Assembly: GCF_023555495.1 (NCBI RefSeq)
Contig: NZ_JALCZO010000003.1
Coordinates: 578,896 to 642,895 of the forward strand
Length of the DNA stretch: 64,000 nt
Direction: 5' to 3'
DNA from: Polaribacter sp. Z022
GTDB taxonomy: Bacteria > Bacteroidota > Bacteroidia > Flavobacteriales > Flavobacteriaceae
In this document: positions 50,198-59,164 of the stretch, one piece after another
How positions within the stretch are numbered: the stretch's first letter is position 1
Layout: every line of letters starts with the position of its first letter
The notes under the pieces: generated by a model
Databases searched by the model: none
Told to the model about the DNA's origin: nothing
The model's input: the letters and a program-made list of their open reading frames with translations, nothing else
Made by a program: the position numbers and the translations under genes

Positions 50198-50219
50198 CTC
50201 TTTAACTCAATTAACTAAA

Positions 50220-51275
50220 ATGAAATCTAATATAGAAATTCAACGTATAGAAAAATCGAGGATAGACTCTGTAGATTTTAACAACTTACCTTTTGGTAGC
50301 GTATATTCTGACCATATGTTAGAATGTGATTTTGTAAACGGAGAATGGCAAACACCAGTTATTAAACCATACGCTCCTATTTCTTTAGATCCTGCTGCTA
50401 AGATTTTTCATTATGGACAATCGATTTTTGAAGGAATGAAAGCCTACAAAGATGAAGAAGGAAACACTTTATTATTTAGACCTTTAGACAACTGTAAACG
50501 TTTAAATAAATCTGCAGAAAGATTAGTCATTCCTCAGATTCCTGAAGATGTTTTTATGGAAGGTTTAAAAAAGTTATTAGAGGTAGATAATGCTTGGATA
50601 CCAACAAATGAAGGAAGTTCTTTATACATAAGACCTTTTATGTTTGCTTCTGGATTAGGTTTTCATGCTTCTCCTGCTGATGCTTATAAATTAGTTATTT
50701 GCACTGCTCCTTCTGGAGCTTATTTTGCTGGAAAAGTAAAAGTTTTAATAGAAGAAAAGTATGCACGTGCTGCAAATGGTGGTGTTGGTTTTGCTAAAGC
50801 TGGAGGTAATTACGCAGCTCAGTTTTACCCAACTCAATTAGCTATTGAAAAAGGTTACAATCAAGTTATTTGGACAGATGATAATTCTCACGAATATATT
50901 GAGGAAGCTGGAGCAATGAATATTTTCATTAGAATTAATGACACTTTAATAACAAGTCCTACAAGTGATAGAATTTTAGACGGTATTACACGTAAAAGTG
51001 TAATTCAAATAGCCAAAGACATGGATATTGATGTTGAAGTTAGAAAAATTTCTGTTTCTGAAGTTATTTCTGCAGCTCAAAGTGGTAGTTTAAAAGAAAT
51101 GTTTGGAGCAGGAACTGCAGCAGTAATTTCTCCAATTGCTGGTTTTGGTTTTCAAGAAACAGACTTTGATTTACCTGAACTAGAAAATTCTTTTGCAAGT
51201 ACAATTAAAAAAGCAATTACAGATATTCAAACTAATAAAGCTGATGATCCTTATGGATGGAGAGTTAAATTATAG
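50220..51275 (+). CDS. ilvE: Branched-chain amino acid aminotransferase
   Basis: A 351-residue fold type IV PLP enzyme of the BCAT2 branch. Visible motifs are FHYGQSIFEGMKAY, YIRPFMFASG, the PLP lysine in GFAKAGGNYAAQ, EEAGAMNIF and GAGTAAVISPI. It interconverts leucine, isoleucine and valine with their keto acids in the cytoplasm. The start at 50220 is chosen because the 50187 ATG overlaps the -7 box. A terminator follows. Confidence 0.95.
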   Translation: MKSNIEIQRIEKSRIDSVDFNNLPFGSVYSDHMLECDFVNGEWQTPVIKPYAPISLDPAAKIFHYGQSIFEGMKAYKDEEGNTLLFRPLDNCKRLNKSAERLVIPQIPEDVFMEGLKKLLEVDNAWIPTNEGSSLYIRPFMFASGLGFHASPADAYKLVICTAPSGAYFAGKVKVLIEEKYARAANGGVGFAKAGGNYAAQFYPTQLAIEKGYNQVIWTDDNSHEYIEEAGAMNIFIRINDTLITSPTSDRILDGITRKSVIQIAKDMDIDVEVRKISVSEVISAAQSGSLKEMFGAGTAAVISPIAGFGFQETDFDLPELENSFASTIKKAITDIQTNKADDPYGWRVKL

Positions 51276-51298
51276 TTTTAAATAAAATATTTTTTATG

Positions 51299-51328
51299 AA
51301 ACCTCAACATATTGTTGAGGTTTTTTTT
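51299..51328 (+). terminator. Rho-independent terminator after ilvE
   Basis: An 11-bp stem AAACCTCAACA / TGTTGAGGTTT with a 3-base loop and eight T residues. Confidence 0.92.
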
Positions 51329-51370
51329 ATTTCAAATTTATTATCTTTAGAGAAATAAGTTTTAACAAAA

Positions 51371-52066
51371 ATGACTTTTAAAAAAATTTCATATACTATC
51401 TTTATACTTTTATTTGTTTCTTGTTCTAAAAATAAAATTTCTTTTGAGAAAAGAACTTCACCTTTAAATTTAGATTATCATTTTTTTTTTAATGATAAAG
51501 AAGACCAACTAAACTTTTCTATGGGCATATGGATGTTTAATGCAAGAAATGAAAGTGAAAACTCAATAGCTAATTGGATAAATGTTGAACATTTAGGAAA
51601 AACTATTTTAGAACCTATTAATGTTCTTTGGATAGATTTTAAAGCAAATAATAAAACAGAAGCTATAAATAATATTGTAAACTTTTTAACCCTTAATAAT
51701 TTTATAATGAGAAGTGGTTCTTCTATTGGGTATCATTCTTTTTTTGATGATTTTAAATGGATTTCTCAATATCAAGAAACTTGGTCTAGTCATGAAAACC
51801 CAAATACTATAAACAATCATGGTAGAATTTTTTTAGGTCATCAAGTTAAAAGTTCCTTAAACCAAAACGTTTATATATCTTCTGGAGCCTTTAGTATAGA
51901 AAACGAAAAACATCTTTTTATTTCTTTTAAAGATGCATTAAAAGATTTTAATAACGTAGATCAATGGAAAACTTATGATGAAAACCTTAATATTGGAAAT
52001 AAAGTTGAGTCTGGGAATTTTTCTACTTTTGATCATGAAGGGTTAAAAGTATTTGTATTAAAATAA
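51371..52066 (+). CDS. Hypothetical lipoprotein
   Basis: A 231-residue protein with a lipoprotein signal (IFILLFVSCSKNK). The rest is predicted mixed alpha/beta, rich in N, F and W; LDYHFFFNDKEDQLNFSMGIWMFNARNE and YISSGAFSIENEKHLF are its most distinct parts. No domain recognised. It is convergent with the DUF5916 gene, 29 bases apart, with no clear terminator between. Confidence 0.7.
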   Translation: MTFKKISYTIFILLFVSCSKNKISFEKRTSPLNLDYHFFFNDKEDQLNFSMGIWMFNARNESENSIANWINVEHLGKTILEPINVLWIDFKANNKTEAINNIVNFLTLNNFIMRSGSSIGYHSFFDDFKWISQYQETWSSHENPNTINNHGRIFLGHQVKSSLNQNVYISSGAFSIENEKHLFISFKDALKDFNNVDQWKTYDENLNIGNKVESGNFSTFDHEGLKVFVLK

Positions 52067-52095
52067 TTAATACTTTTTTTAAAGCTAATTATCTA

Positions 52096-54705
52096 CTACC
52101 TAACAAACCTATAAGTAGCTTTAATTAAAAATGTATTTTCTAATGGTTTATCTAATATTTGGTTTCTAAAACTTCTAGTTAAAGAATTATTAGGATCTCC
52201 ACTCCTTGCTCCTCCTCTTGCCCAAACAAAAAACAACTCAGAACCAGGAATATATTCCCACCTAGCAACTAAATTAGTTCTAAATTGCACATAAGAAAAA
52301 TCGGGTTTACCAAAAGTATAGTCTGTAACACCGTCAATATTTTCATCTACATTATAATTCCCATTATTTTCTAAAATTTGATTGTTGTTATACCAAGAAA
52401 CTCTTGAGTATAAATCTTTAGAAACAGCATTATTTACATAATTAAAATTAGAATATCTTCCTCTTGCTATAAAAGGTTGTCCATAAAATTGAATAGACAT
52501 ATTAGGATTAATACTATAATTTACCCTTAATGTAGTTGACCAAGATTGATTATCTATTTCTCCTAAAATATATCTTGTCTTAGTATTATAATCTGCTTGA
52601 TTTACATATTGGGTTTTACTTGGATTTTTCTCAAATTCTGTACTTAAAGAAACACTTAATGCATCAAAAGGCTGATAATTCATTCTAAATACATGTCTTT
52701 GAAATGAAAAATTATTTTGTTTTGCAGCAGAACCAACATAACCTAAAGTAAAACTCATTTTTTTACTTCTATCCGATCCAAAAAATAAAACAAAATAATT
52801 TTCTGCAGAAAACCTCCATCTAGGTCCACCTTGTAAAAAAGAGTTCGAAAAAATTCTTGGTTTATGCCCTAATTCAACTTCTGTCCACCAATTATTTTTC
52901 CAATTTACATTTCCACTTAATTCATATTGAATTCTATTAAAATTACCATCAAAGTCATAAGTTGCAAACTGATTAAAATTTGCTCTTATATCTCTATAAA
53001 TTCCTTTAGGTTCTTGCCATAAATATCTAATACCTGAAAACTGAATCATTTCATCAGTTTGTCGTAAAAAACCAACATCGTTCAATTCTAACTCTGGAGA
53101 CCTCCATATAAAACCTCCATTATATCTCCAATTTCCACCACCAGATTTTCCTGCCTCAATTCTACCTCCAGTTCCAGTAAGAGATGTTCTATCAGGATCT
53201 ACATTAACATGTGATGCATCTACTCTATTAAAATTATGTCGTAAAGTTTGTTGTGTTGCAGTTATTGCTTCTTTACTACCTATAACTTTACTAGCAATTA
53301 TATTACCATCTATAAAATAATTTCTATCATTCCAATTATGTCTAAAATCTATTCCTCCTGTATAAGCGGCTTTGTGTAATTCTTCAAAATTACCATCTAA
53401 GTTTCTGTTGGTTGCAGTAAAAATACCCCCAACATAAGAATTCCTATCATTAAAATCCTTTTGAGCTCTAGCAACAAAATAATTAGTTAACGGTTCTACA
53501 ATTTCTTCTCTTGTATCCCCATCAGTTTGTCTAATTTCTGCATATTCATTAGCTGTAACACTTTCTAAAACACCTATTGACCATCCATTTTGTGTTTTAC
53601 CAGAAAACTTTGCAGCTCCTAAAATTGTAGAATTTGCTGGTTCATCTGCAAATTCGCCAGTTTGTAAATTTGCACTTCTATGAGGATTTCTACCAATTCT
53701 TCTACTATAAAAAAGATTGTCTCTACCGTTAGCAAATTTATAATCAAAAATATTTTTGTTTTCTACAAAAAAGGGTCTTTGTTCTCTAAAAAATATTTGA
53801 AACCCATCTAGAGCTATTGCCCCAGGATCTGCTTCTACCTGACCAAAATCTGGATTAATTGTTAAATCTAATGTTAAGTCATTTGTAATTCCAATTTTTG
53901 CATCTAAACCTCCATTTATCTTAAAATCTTTCCCTGTTTTAAATGGATTTCCTGCTTCTGCAGGATATTTATCATATTTTAGAACTGTAAAAGGTTGAAT
54001 TTCTAATTGTTTTTGAGATTTTAAATCTATTAGCCCATGTAATTCTCCTGCTTCACTAATAAATCCAGATTGCGAATTTGGAATTCTCTGCCAAAGAGAT
54101 CTTTCTTGTTTTCTAAAAATAGTTCTATTAATGTTAAAACCCCAAATCTGTTCTTTTGCTTTACCAAAACGTAATTGGCTAAAGGGAATTTTCATTTCTG
54201 CTTCCCAACCTTTATCATTTACATTTGCATCTGTATACCATATTGGATTCCAACTATCATCCCAATTATCTCCATTTTGAGTTGCAATTTCTTCACCTTT
54301 AACTCCAGCAGCTGTAGTAGTAAAAACAAATGCAGTTCTTTTATCATGATAACTATCAATAATAACATTAACTCTATCTCCTGCAAAACCATCTCTTCTG
54401 GTTAACCTTTGTTGAATTAACTCTGGGTTGTCATCTAGAGCAACAATAGCAATGTATAAATATTTTTCATCATACATTACTTTAAATTTTGTTTGATGAG
54501 TTGGTGGCTTTCCTTCATCTGGAGTTTTTTGAGTAAAGTCTGATGACCAACCAACAACATCCCAAGCTTTTTCGTTTATTACCCCATCAATAACGGGTAC
54601 TTCTTTTAACTTTTTTGTAGTATAAATTCTTTTAGTTATTTCTTGAGAATAAACACTGCAAAATGAACTAAAAAGCAATGCTAAAACAAAATAATAATAC
54701 TTCAT
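52096..54705 (-). CDS. DUF5916 protein with N-terminal CBM9-like domain, probable outer-membrane barrel
   Basis: An 869-residue protein with a signal peptide (MKYYYFVLALLFSSFCSVYS). Residues 30-210 resemble the CBM9/DOMON fold (VPVIDGVINEKAWDVVGW, VMYDEKYLYIAIVALDD, WEAEMKIPFSQLRFG). The remainder is DUF5916, with alternating aromatic strands and a C-terminal FLIKATYRFVR, typical of an outer-membrane barrel. Function unknown; a surface binding or transport role is plausible. The ATG at 54705 is chosen; a TTG at 54723 precedes the signal peptide and overlaps the -7 area (TACTTTTG, complement of 54726-54733). Confidence 0.87.
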   Translation of the reverse strand: MKYYYFVLALLFSSFCSVYSQEITKRIYTTKKLKEVPVIDGVINEKAWDVVGWSSDFTQKTPDEGKPPTHQTKFKVMYDEKYLYIAIVALDDNPELIQQRLTRRDGFAGDRVNVIIDSYHDKRTAFVFTTTAAGVKGEEIATQNGDNWDDSWNPIWYTDANVNDKGWEAEMKIPFSQLRFGKAKEQIWGFNINRTIFRKQERSLWQRIPNSQSGFISEAGELHGLIDLKSQKQLEIQPFTVLKYDKYPAEAGNPFKTGKDFKINGGLDAKIGITNDLTLDLTINPDFGQVEADPGAIALDGFQIFFREQRPFFVENKNIFDYKFANGRDNLFYSRRIGRNPHRSANLQTGEFADEPANSTILGAAKFSGKTQNGWSIGVLESVTANEYAEIRQTDGDTREEIVEPLTNYFVARAQKDFNDRNSYVGGIFTATNRNLDGNFEELHKAAYTGGIDFRHNWNDRNYFIDGNIIASKVIGSKEAITATQQTLRHNFNRVDASHVNVDPDRTSLTGTGGRIEAGKSGGGNWRYNGGFIWRSPELELNDVGFLRQTDEMIQFSGIRYLWQEPKGIYRDIRANFNQFATYDFDGNFNRIQYELSGNVNWKNNWWTEVELGHKPRIFSNSFLQGGPRWRFSAENYFVLFFGSDRSKKMSFTLGYVGSAAKQNNFSFQRHVFRMNYQPFDALSVSLSTEFEKNPSKTQYVNQADYNTKTRYILGEIDNQSWSTTLRVNYSINPNMSIQFYGQPFIARGRYSNFNYVNNAVSKDLYSRVSWYNNNQILENNGNYNVDENIDGVTDYTFGKPDFSYVQFRTNLVARWEYIPGSELFFVWARGGARSGDPNNSLTRSFRNQILDKPLENTFLIKATYRFVR

Positions 54706-54817
54706 ATTGTTAGTTTTGGGCAATACAAAAGTAGCTTTCTATTTTCTTAAGGTTTTGTTAATTCTTATGCTAAAAAATTAACTTTAAAAAGCTTTATAAA
54801 ATAATTGTAAATCACTA

Positions 54818-54864
54818 TTTGTCAATCAAATAAAAAGAAGTACATTTGCACTCCTTTTAAAAGG
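54818..54864 (+). promoter_or_regulatory. Promoter of the rplM operon and short leader hairpin
   Basis: TTTG (54818-54821), a 19-base spacer and TACATTTG (54841-54848). The expected leader starts near 54853, where CCTTTTAAAAGG (54853-54864) forms a 6-bp palindrome. A ribosomal protein leader (for L13) is possible at this position, but the structure seen is too small to claim. Confidence 0.65.
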
Positions 54865-54905
54865 GAAAGAATTATTATTAACAAACAAAAACTAATAGTG
54901 TAATT

Positions 54906-55361
54906 ATGAACACATTAAGTTACAAAACAGTATCAGCAAACAGCGCTACCGTAAACAAGGAGTGGGTTTTAGTTGATGCAGACGGGCAAACGTTGGGTCG
55001 TCTAGCTTCTAAAGTAGCAAAGCTAATTAGAGGTAAATACAAACCAAACTTTACTCCTCACGTAGATTGTGGAGATAACGTGGTTATTATCAACGCAGAA
55101 AAAATTGTTTTATCTGGAAACAAGTGGAAAGACAAATCTTACATTCGTCATACAGGTTACCCAGGAGGACAAAGATCGTTAACTGCAACAGAAATGTTTG
55201 AGAAAGATCCTACAAGATTAATCGAAAAAGCAGTAAAAGGAATGTTACCAAAAAACACTTTAGGTAGCGCTTTATACAGAAACTTGTATGTATATGCAGG
55301 TACAGAGCACAAACAAGCAGGTCAAGAACCTAAAGCTATTAACCTTAACGATTTAAAATAA
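54906..55361 (+). CDS. rplM: 50S ribosomal protein L13
   Basis: A 151-residue L13 with the family features WVLVDADGQTLGRLASKVAKLI, INAEKIVLSGNKW and the C-terminal GMLPKNTLGSALYRNLYVY. It begins the rplM-rpsI unit; its stop overlaps the rpsI start by one base (TAATG). Codon use here is less TTA-biased than in neighbouring catabolic genes, as expected for highly expressed genes. Confidence 0.98.
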   Translation: MNTLSYKTVSANSATVNKEWVLVDADGQTLGRLASKVAKLIRGKYKPNFTPHVDCGDNVVIINAEKIVLSGNKWKDKSYIRHTGYPGGQRSLTATEMFEKDPTRLIEKAVKGMLPKNTLGSALYRNLYVYAGTEHKQAGQEPKAINLNDLK

Positions 55362-55747
55362 TGGATACAGTTCACAAAATTGGTAGAAGAAAAACTGCTG
55401 TAGCTCGTATTTATCTTTCTGAAGGAAAAGGTAACATTACAGTAAACAATAAAGATTATAAAAACTACTTTTCTACAGGTACGTTACAATATAAAGTTCA
55501 ACAACCTTTAATGTTAACAGAAAACTTAGAGTCTTATGATATCAAAGTTAATGTTTACGGAGGTGGTGTAACTGGTCAAGCAGAAGCAATTCGTTTGGCA
55601 ATTACAAGAGCTTTAGTTTCAATTAACGAAGAGCACAGAGCTATCTTAAAACCAGAAGGTTTATTAACTCGTGATCCTAGAATGGTTGAACGTAAGAAAT
55701 TTGGTCAGAAGAAAGCACGTAAGAAATTCCAATTCTCGAAACGTTAA
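55361..55747 (+). CDS. rpsI: 30S ribosomal protein S9
   Basis: A 128-residue S9: IGRRKTAVARIYL at the start, GGGVTGQAEAIRLAITRAL in the middle, and the basic tail KKARKKFQFSKR whose final arginine reaches the P-site tRNA in ribosomes. One-base overlap with rplM. Confidence 0.98.
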   Translation: MDTVHKIGRRKTAVARIYLSEGKGNITVNNKDYKNYFSTGTLQYKVQQPLMLTENLESYDIKVNVYGGGVTGQAEAIRLAITRALVSINEEHRAILKPEGLLTRDPRMVERKKFGQKKARKKFQFSKR

Positions 55748-55897
55748 TATATTACAGAATTTATTCTGCTATATATTTCGAGAACTGTTACTATTACATA
55801 TAATTAATATTAAACAGTTTAGTATCTAAATATATAAGACTCTTAAAAAGACTACTTATATATTGATTTCAAAACAGAAAGTAAACACATTTTAAAA

Positions 55898-56662
55898 ATG
55901 GCAAACGTAAACATTCAAGAATTATTAGAAAGTGGAGTACACTTTGGTCACTTAACTAGAAAGTGGAACCCAAACATGGCTCCTTATATTTATACAGAAA
56001 GAAATGGTGTACACATCATTGATTTGTATAAAACTGCAGCTAAAATAGAAGAAACTTCAGAAGCTTTAAAAAAGATTGCTAACTCTGGACGTAAAATTTT
56101 ATTTGTAGCTACAAAAAAACAAGCAAAAGATATAGTTGCTGATAAAGCAAAAGCAGTAAACATGCCTTTCATTACAGAAAGATGGCCAGGTGGTATGTTA
56201 ACTAACTTTGTTACTATTAGAAAAGCTGTTAAAAAAATGGCTCAGATTGATAGAATGAAGACTGATGGATCTTTTGATGCATTATCTAAAAGAGAAAAAT
56301 TACAAATTAATCGTCAAAGAGAAAAATTAGAAAAGAATTTAGGTTCTATTTCTGACATGACTCGTTTACCAGGTGCATTATTTGTAGTTGATATTAAAAA
56401 AGAGCACATTGCAGTAGCAGAAGCTCAAAAACTTAATATCCCAATTTTTGCAATGGTTGATACAAACTCTGATCCAAGATTAGTAGATTTTGTTATACCA
56501 GCAAATGATGATGCTTCTAAGTCTATTGACAAAGTTTTATCTTTTGTTACTGATGCAATTGCAGAAGGTTTATCTGACAGAAAAGCAGATAAAGAAAAAG
56601 TAAAAGTTGCTAAAGAAGCTCCTAAAAAGGAAGAAGCTAAAGCTACAGAAGAAACAAAATAA
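55898..56662 (+). CDS. rpsB: 30S ribosomal protein S2
   Basis: A 254-residue S2 with ELLESGVHFGHLTRKWNP, FVATKKQAKDIV, TERWPGGMLTNF and PIFAMVDTNSDP. The C-terminal 30 residues are a lysine/glutamate-rich extension. The 150 bases before it hold a small hairpin (CAGAAT/ATTCTG at 55755-55768) and an AACTGTT/AACAGTT pair, so a leader structure is possible but not clear. tsf follows after 26 bases. Confidence 0.98.
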   Translation: MANVNIQELLESGVHFGHLTRKWNPNMAPYIYTERNGVHIIDLYKTAAKIEETSEALKKIANSGRKILFVATKKQAKDIVADKAKAVNMPFITERWPGGMLTNFVTIRKAVKKMAQIDRMKTDGSFDALSKREKLQINRQREKLEKNLGSISDMTRLPGALFVVDIKKEHIAVAEAQKLNIPIFAMVDTNSDPRLVDFVIPANDDASKSIDKVLSFVTDAIAEGLSDRKADKEKVKVAKEAPKKEEAKATEETK

Positions 56663-56688
56663 TTATAACTTTTAAAATATAAAGTAAC

Positions 56689-57660
56689 ATGGGAACAGTA
56701 AAAGTAAGTGCTGCAGATGTTAAAAAATTAAGAGAAGCAACAGGAGCTGGAATGATGGACTGTAAAAAGGCATTAGTAGAAGCTGGTGGTGATTTTGATA
56801 AAGCAATTGACATTTTACGTAAAAAAGGTCAAAAAATTGCTGCAAAAAGAGCTGACAGAGAATCTACTGAAGGTGTTGCAGTTACAAGAATCAACGATGC
56901 TAAAACTGAAGGTGTTGCAATTGTATTAGCTTGTGAAACTGACTTTGTTGGTAAAAACGAAAAATTCGTTGCATTAGCTGGTGAATTTGCAGACATCGCT
57001 TTAAACTCAAACACTAAAGAAGAATTTTTAGCTGCTGATTTTGGAGGAATGACTGTTGCAGATAAATTAGTTGAACAAACTGGTGTAATTGGAGAAAAGT
57101 TAGACATTACTGCTTTTGAAAAAGTTGAAGCTGCTTATGTTGGTGCTTATACTCACATTGGTAAAATTGCTGCTTTAGTAGGTTTATCTGCAAATGTAGA
57201 TAATGCTGAAACTTTATCTAAAGATGTAGCAATGCAAGTAGCATCTATGGGTGCAACTACTTTATCTTACAAAGATTTTGACCCTGCTTATGTAGCTGCT
57301 GAAACTGAAGCTAGAATTGCAGTAATTGAAAAAGATAATATTGAGTTAGGAAGATTAGGAAAAACATTAAAAAATGTTCCTCAATTTATTTCTATGTCTC
57401 AATTAACTCCAGAAGTTATTGCTAAAGCTGAAGAAGATGCAAAAGCACAATTAGCTGCTGAAGGAAAACCAGAAAAAATCTGGGATAGAATTTTACCTGG
57501 AAAAATGGAAAGATTCATTTCTGACAATACTACTTTAGATATGGAGCAATGTCTTTTAGACCAAGCTTTTATTAAAGATGAAAAGAAAAATGTTGCTCAA
57601 TATGTAGCTACATTTGGTGATGTTGCTGTAAGTACTTTTAAAAGAGTTACTTTAGGTTAA
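56689..57660 (+). CDS. tsf: Elongation factor Ts
   Basis: A 323-residue EF-Ts: the UBA-like N-terminus with LREATGAGMMDCKKAL, the KKGQKIAAKRADRESTEG stretch and ACETDFVGKN that contact EF-Tu, and the coiled-coil plus C-terminal module. It recycles EF-Tu. Like other Bacteroidota versions it is longer than the E. coli protein. Ends at a terminator. Confidence 0.98.
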   Translation: MGTVKVSAADVKKLREATGAGMMDCKKALVEAGGDFDKAIDILRKKGQKIAAKRADRESTEGVAVTRINDAKTEGVAIVLACETDFVGKNEKFVALAGEFADIALNSNTKEEFLAADFGGMTVADKLVEQTGVIGEKLDITAFEKVEAAYVGAYTHIGKIAALVGLSANVDNAETLSKDVAMQVASMGATTLSYKDFDPAYVAAETEARIAVIEKDNIELGRLGKTLKNVPQFISMSQLTPEVIAKAEEDAKAQLAAEGKPEKIWDRILPGKMERFISDNTTLDMEQCLLDQAFIKDEKKNVAQYVATFGDVAVSTFKRVTLG

Positions 57661-57681
57661 TCACTTAATATCTTATAAATT

Positions 57682-57711
57682 AAAAACCTCGCACTTTTGC
57701 GAGGTTTTTTT
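57682..57711 (+). terminator. Rho-independent terminator after tsf
   Basis: A 12-bp stem AAAACCTCGCA with TGCGAGGTTTT, a 4-base loop and a T run. It shows that pyrH starts a new transcript. Confidence 0.93.
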
Positions 57712-57774
57712 ATTTCCAAAAAAAGGAAACTCAAAAAAAAATACTTAATTTTGCAAAACTTATCAAAACATACT

Positions 57775-58485
57775 ATGCAATACAAAAGAATTCTTTTAAA
57801 ATTAAGTGGAGAGGCATTAATGGGCAATAGACAATATGGAATTGACCCAAACCGTTTATCAGAATATGCTAAAGAAATAAAAGAAGTAGTAGCAAAAGGT
57901 ATAGAAGTTGCTATTGTTATTGGTGGTGGAAATATTTTTAGAGGAGTTGCTGGAGCTGCAAATGGTATGGATCGTGTACAAGGAGATCACATGGGTATGT
58001 TAGCAACTTGTATTAATGGACTTGCACTACAAAGTGCTTTAGAAGATGAAGGTGTTCATACACGCTTACAAACAGCATTAGAAATAAAAGAAGTTGCAGA
58101 ACCTTATATTAAAAGAAAAGCAATTAGACATTTAGAAAAAGGAAGAGTTGTAATTTTTGGTGCTGGAACTGGTAATCCTTATTTTACTACAGATACTGCT
58201 GCAGTTTTACGTGCAATAGAAATTGATGCTAATGCAATTTTAAAAGGAACTCGTGTAGATGGTATTTATAATGTAGATCCAGAAAAAGATAAAGATGCTA
58301 TTAAATTTGAAACTATTACATTTAAAGACGTAATTAAAAAAGGTCTTAAAGTAATGGATATGACTGCTTTTACATTAAGTGAAGAAAATAAATTACCAAT
58401 TATAGTATTTGACATGAATACAAATGGAAATCTTTTGAAACTAGTTTCAGGAGAAAAAATTGGTACTATTGTTGATAATCAATAA
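57775..58485 (+). CDS. pyrH: UMP kinase
   Basis: A 236-residue amino-acid-kinase-fold UMP kinase: [25 protein letters not shown], and [14 protein letters not shown] with the later [12 protein letters not shown]. It phosphorylates UMP to UDP. The ATG at 57775 gives the normal N-terminus; an upstream in-frame codon at 57697 lies in the terminator. TAATTTTG at 57746-57753 is a possible -7 box. frr follows after 26 bases. Confidence 0.97.
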   Translation: MQYKRILLKLSGEALMGNRQYGIDPNRLSEYAKEIKEVVAKGIEVAIVIGGGNIFRGVAGAANGMDRVQGDHMGMLATCINGLALQSALEDEGVHTRLQTALEIKEVAEPYIKRKAIRHLEKGRVVIFGAGTGNPYFTTDTAAVLRAIEIDANAILKGTRVDGIYNVDPEKDKDAIKFETITFKDVIKKGLKVMDMTAFTLSEENKLPIIVFDMNTNGNLLKLVSGEKIGTIVDNQ

Positions 58486-58511
58486 TTAGAATCTTTTAAA
58501 ATTTACTAAAG

Positions 58512-59066
58512 ATGAACGAAGAAATTGAATTTATTATAGACTCTGCTAAAGAAGCAATGAACAATGCTATAGAGCATTTAATTAAAGAGTTAAGAACTAT
58601 TAGAGCTGGTAAAGCTACTCCATCTATGTTATCTAATGTAATGGTAGATTATTATGGAGCTCAAACTCCTTTAAGTCAAGTTGCAAATGTTAACACTCCA
58701 GATGCTAGAACTATTAGCATTCAGCCTTGGGAAAAAAGTATGTTACAAGCAATTGAAAAGGCAATTCAAATAGCTAATTTAGGTTTTAACCCTATGAATA
58801 ATGGTGACGTTATTATGATTAATGTACCACCTTTAACAGAAGAAAGAAGAATAGGATTAGCTAAACAAGCAAAAGCTGAAGCAGAAAACGCTAAAGTTGG
58901 AATTAGAAATGCACGTAAAGAAGCTAACAATGACATTAAGAAAACAGACATTTCTGATGACATGAAAAAGAACTCTGAAGCAGACATTCAAGACTTAACA
59001 AATAGTTATATTAAAACTATTGAAGAAAAACTTTCTGTTAAAGAAAAAGAAATTATGACAGTATAA
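58512..59066 (+). CDS. frr: Ribosome recycling factor
   Basis: A 184-residue RRF with LRTIRAGKATPSMLSNVMVDYYG, RTISIQPWEKSM, and the long helical arm RIGLAKQAKAEAENAKVGIRN-type segment. It splits post-termination ribosomes with EF-G. Forms a unit with pyrH. Confidence 0.98.
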   Translation: MNEEIEFIIDSAKEAMNNAIEHLIKELRTIRAGKATPSMLSNVMVDYYGAQTPLSQVANVNTPDARTISIQPWEKSMLQAIEKAIQIANLGFNPMNNGDVIMINVPPLTEERRIGLAKQAKAEAENAKVGIRNARKEANNDIKKTDISDDMKKNSEADIQDLTNSYIKTIEEKLSVKEKEIMTV

Positions 59067-59086
59067 TTTTTACTCAATCATATTTA

Positions 59087-59117
59087 AAAAAGGGTGTTTT
59101 AAACACTCTTTTTTTGT
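59087..59117 (+). terminator. Rho-independent terminator after frr
   Basis: Stem AAAAAAGGGTGTTT / AAACACTCTTTTTT (one G-T pair) with a 1-3 base loop and T run. Confidence 0.85.
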
Positions 59118-59164
59118 TTAAAAACACTTCTACAATTTAACTACCTTTGCATAAATTTTTTTAA

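Noticed and set aside
50187..50219. ATG 50187 as start of ilvE
   Set aside because: It overlaps the TACATTTG -7 element, so it would be upstream of the transcript.
54706..54723. TTG start for the DUF5916 gene
   Set aside because: It would add residues before a normal signal peptide; ATG 54705 fits better.
55748..55897. Defined ribosomal leader before rpsB
   Set aside because: Only a weak 6-bp hairpin and a distant complementary pair are visible; covariation data would be needed.
57697..57774. Longer N-terminus for pyrH
   Set aside because: It begins in the tsf terminator and encodes a lysine-rich stretch not found in UMP kinases.
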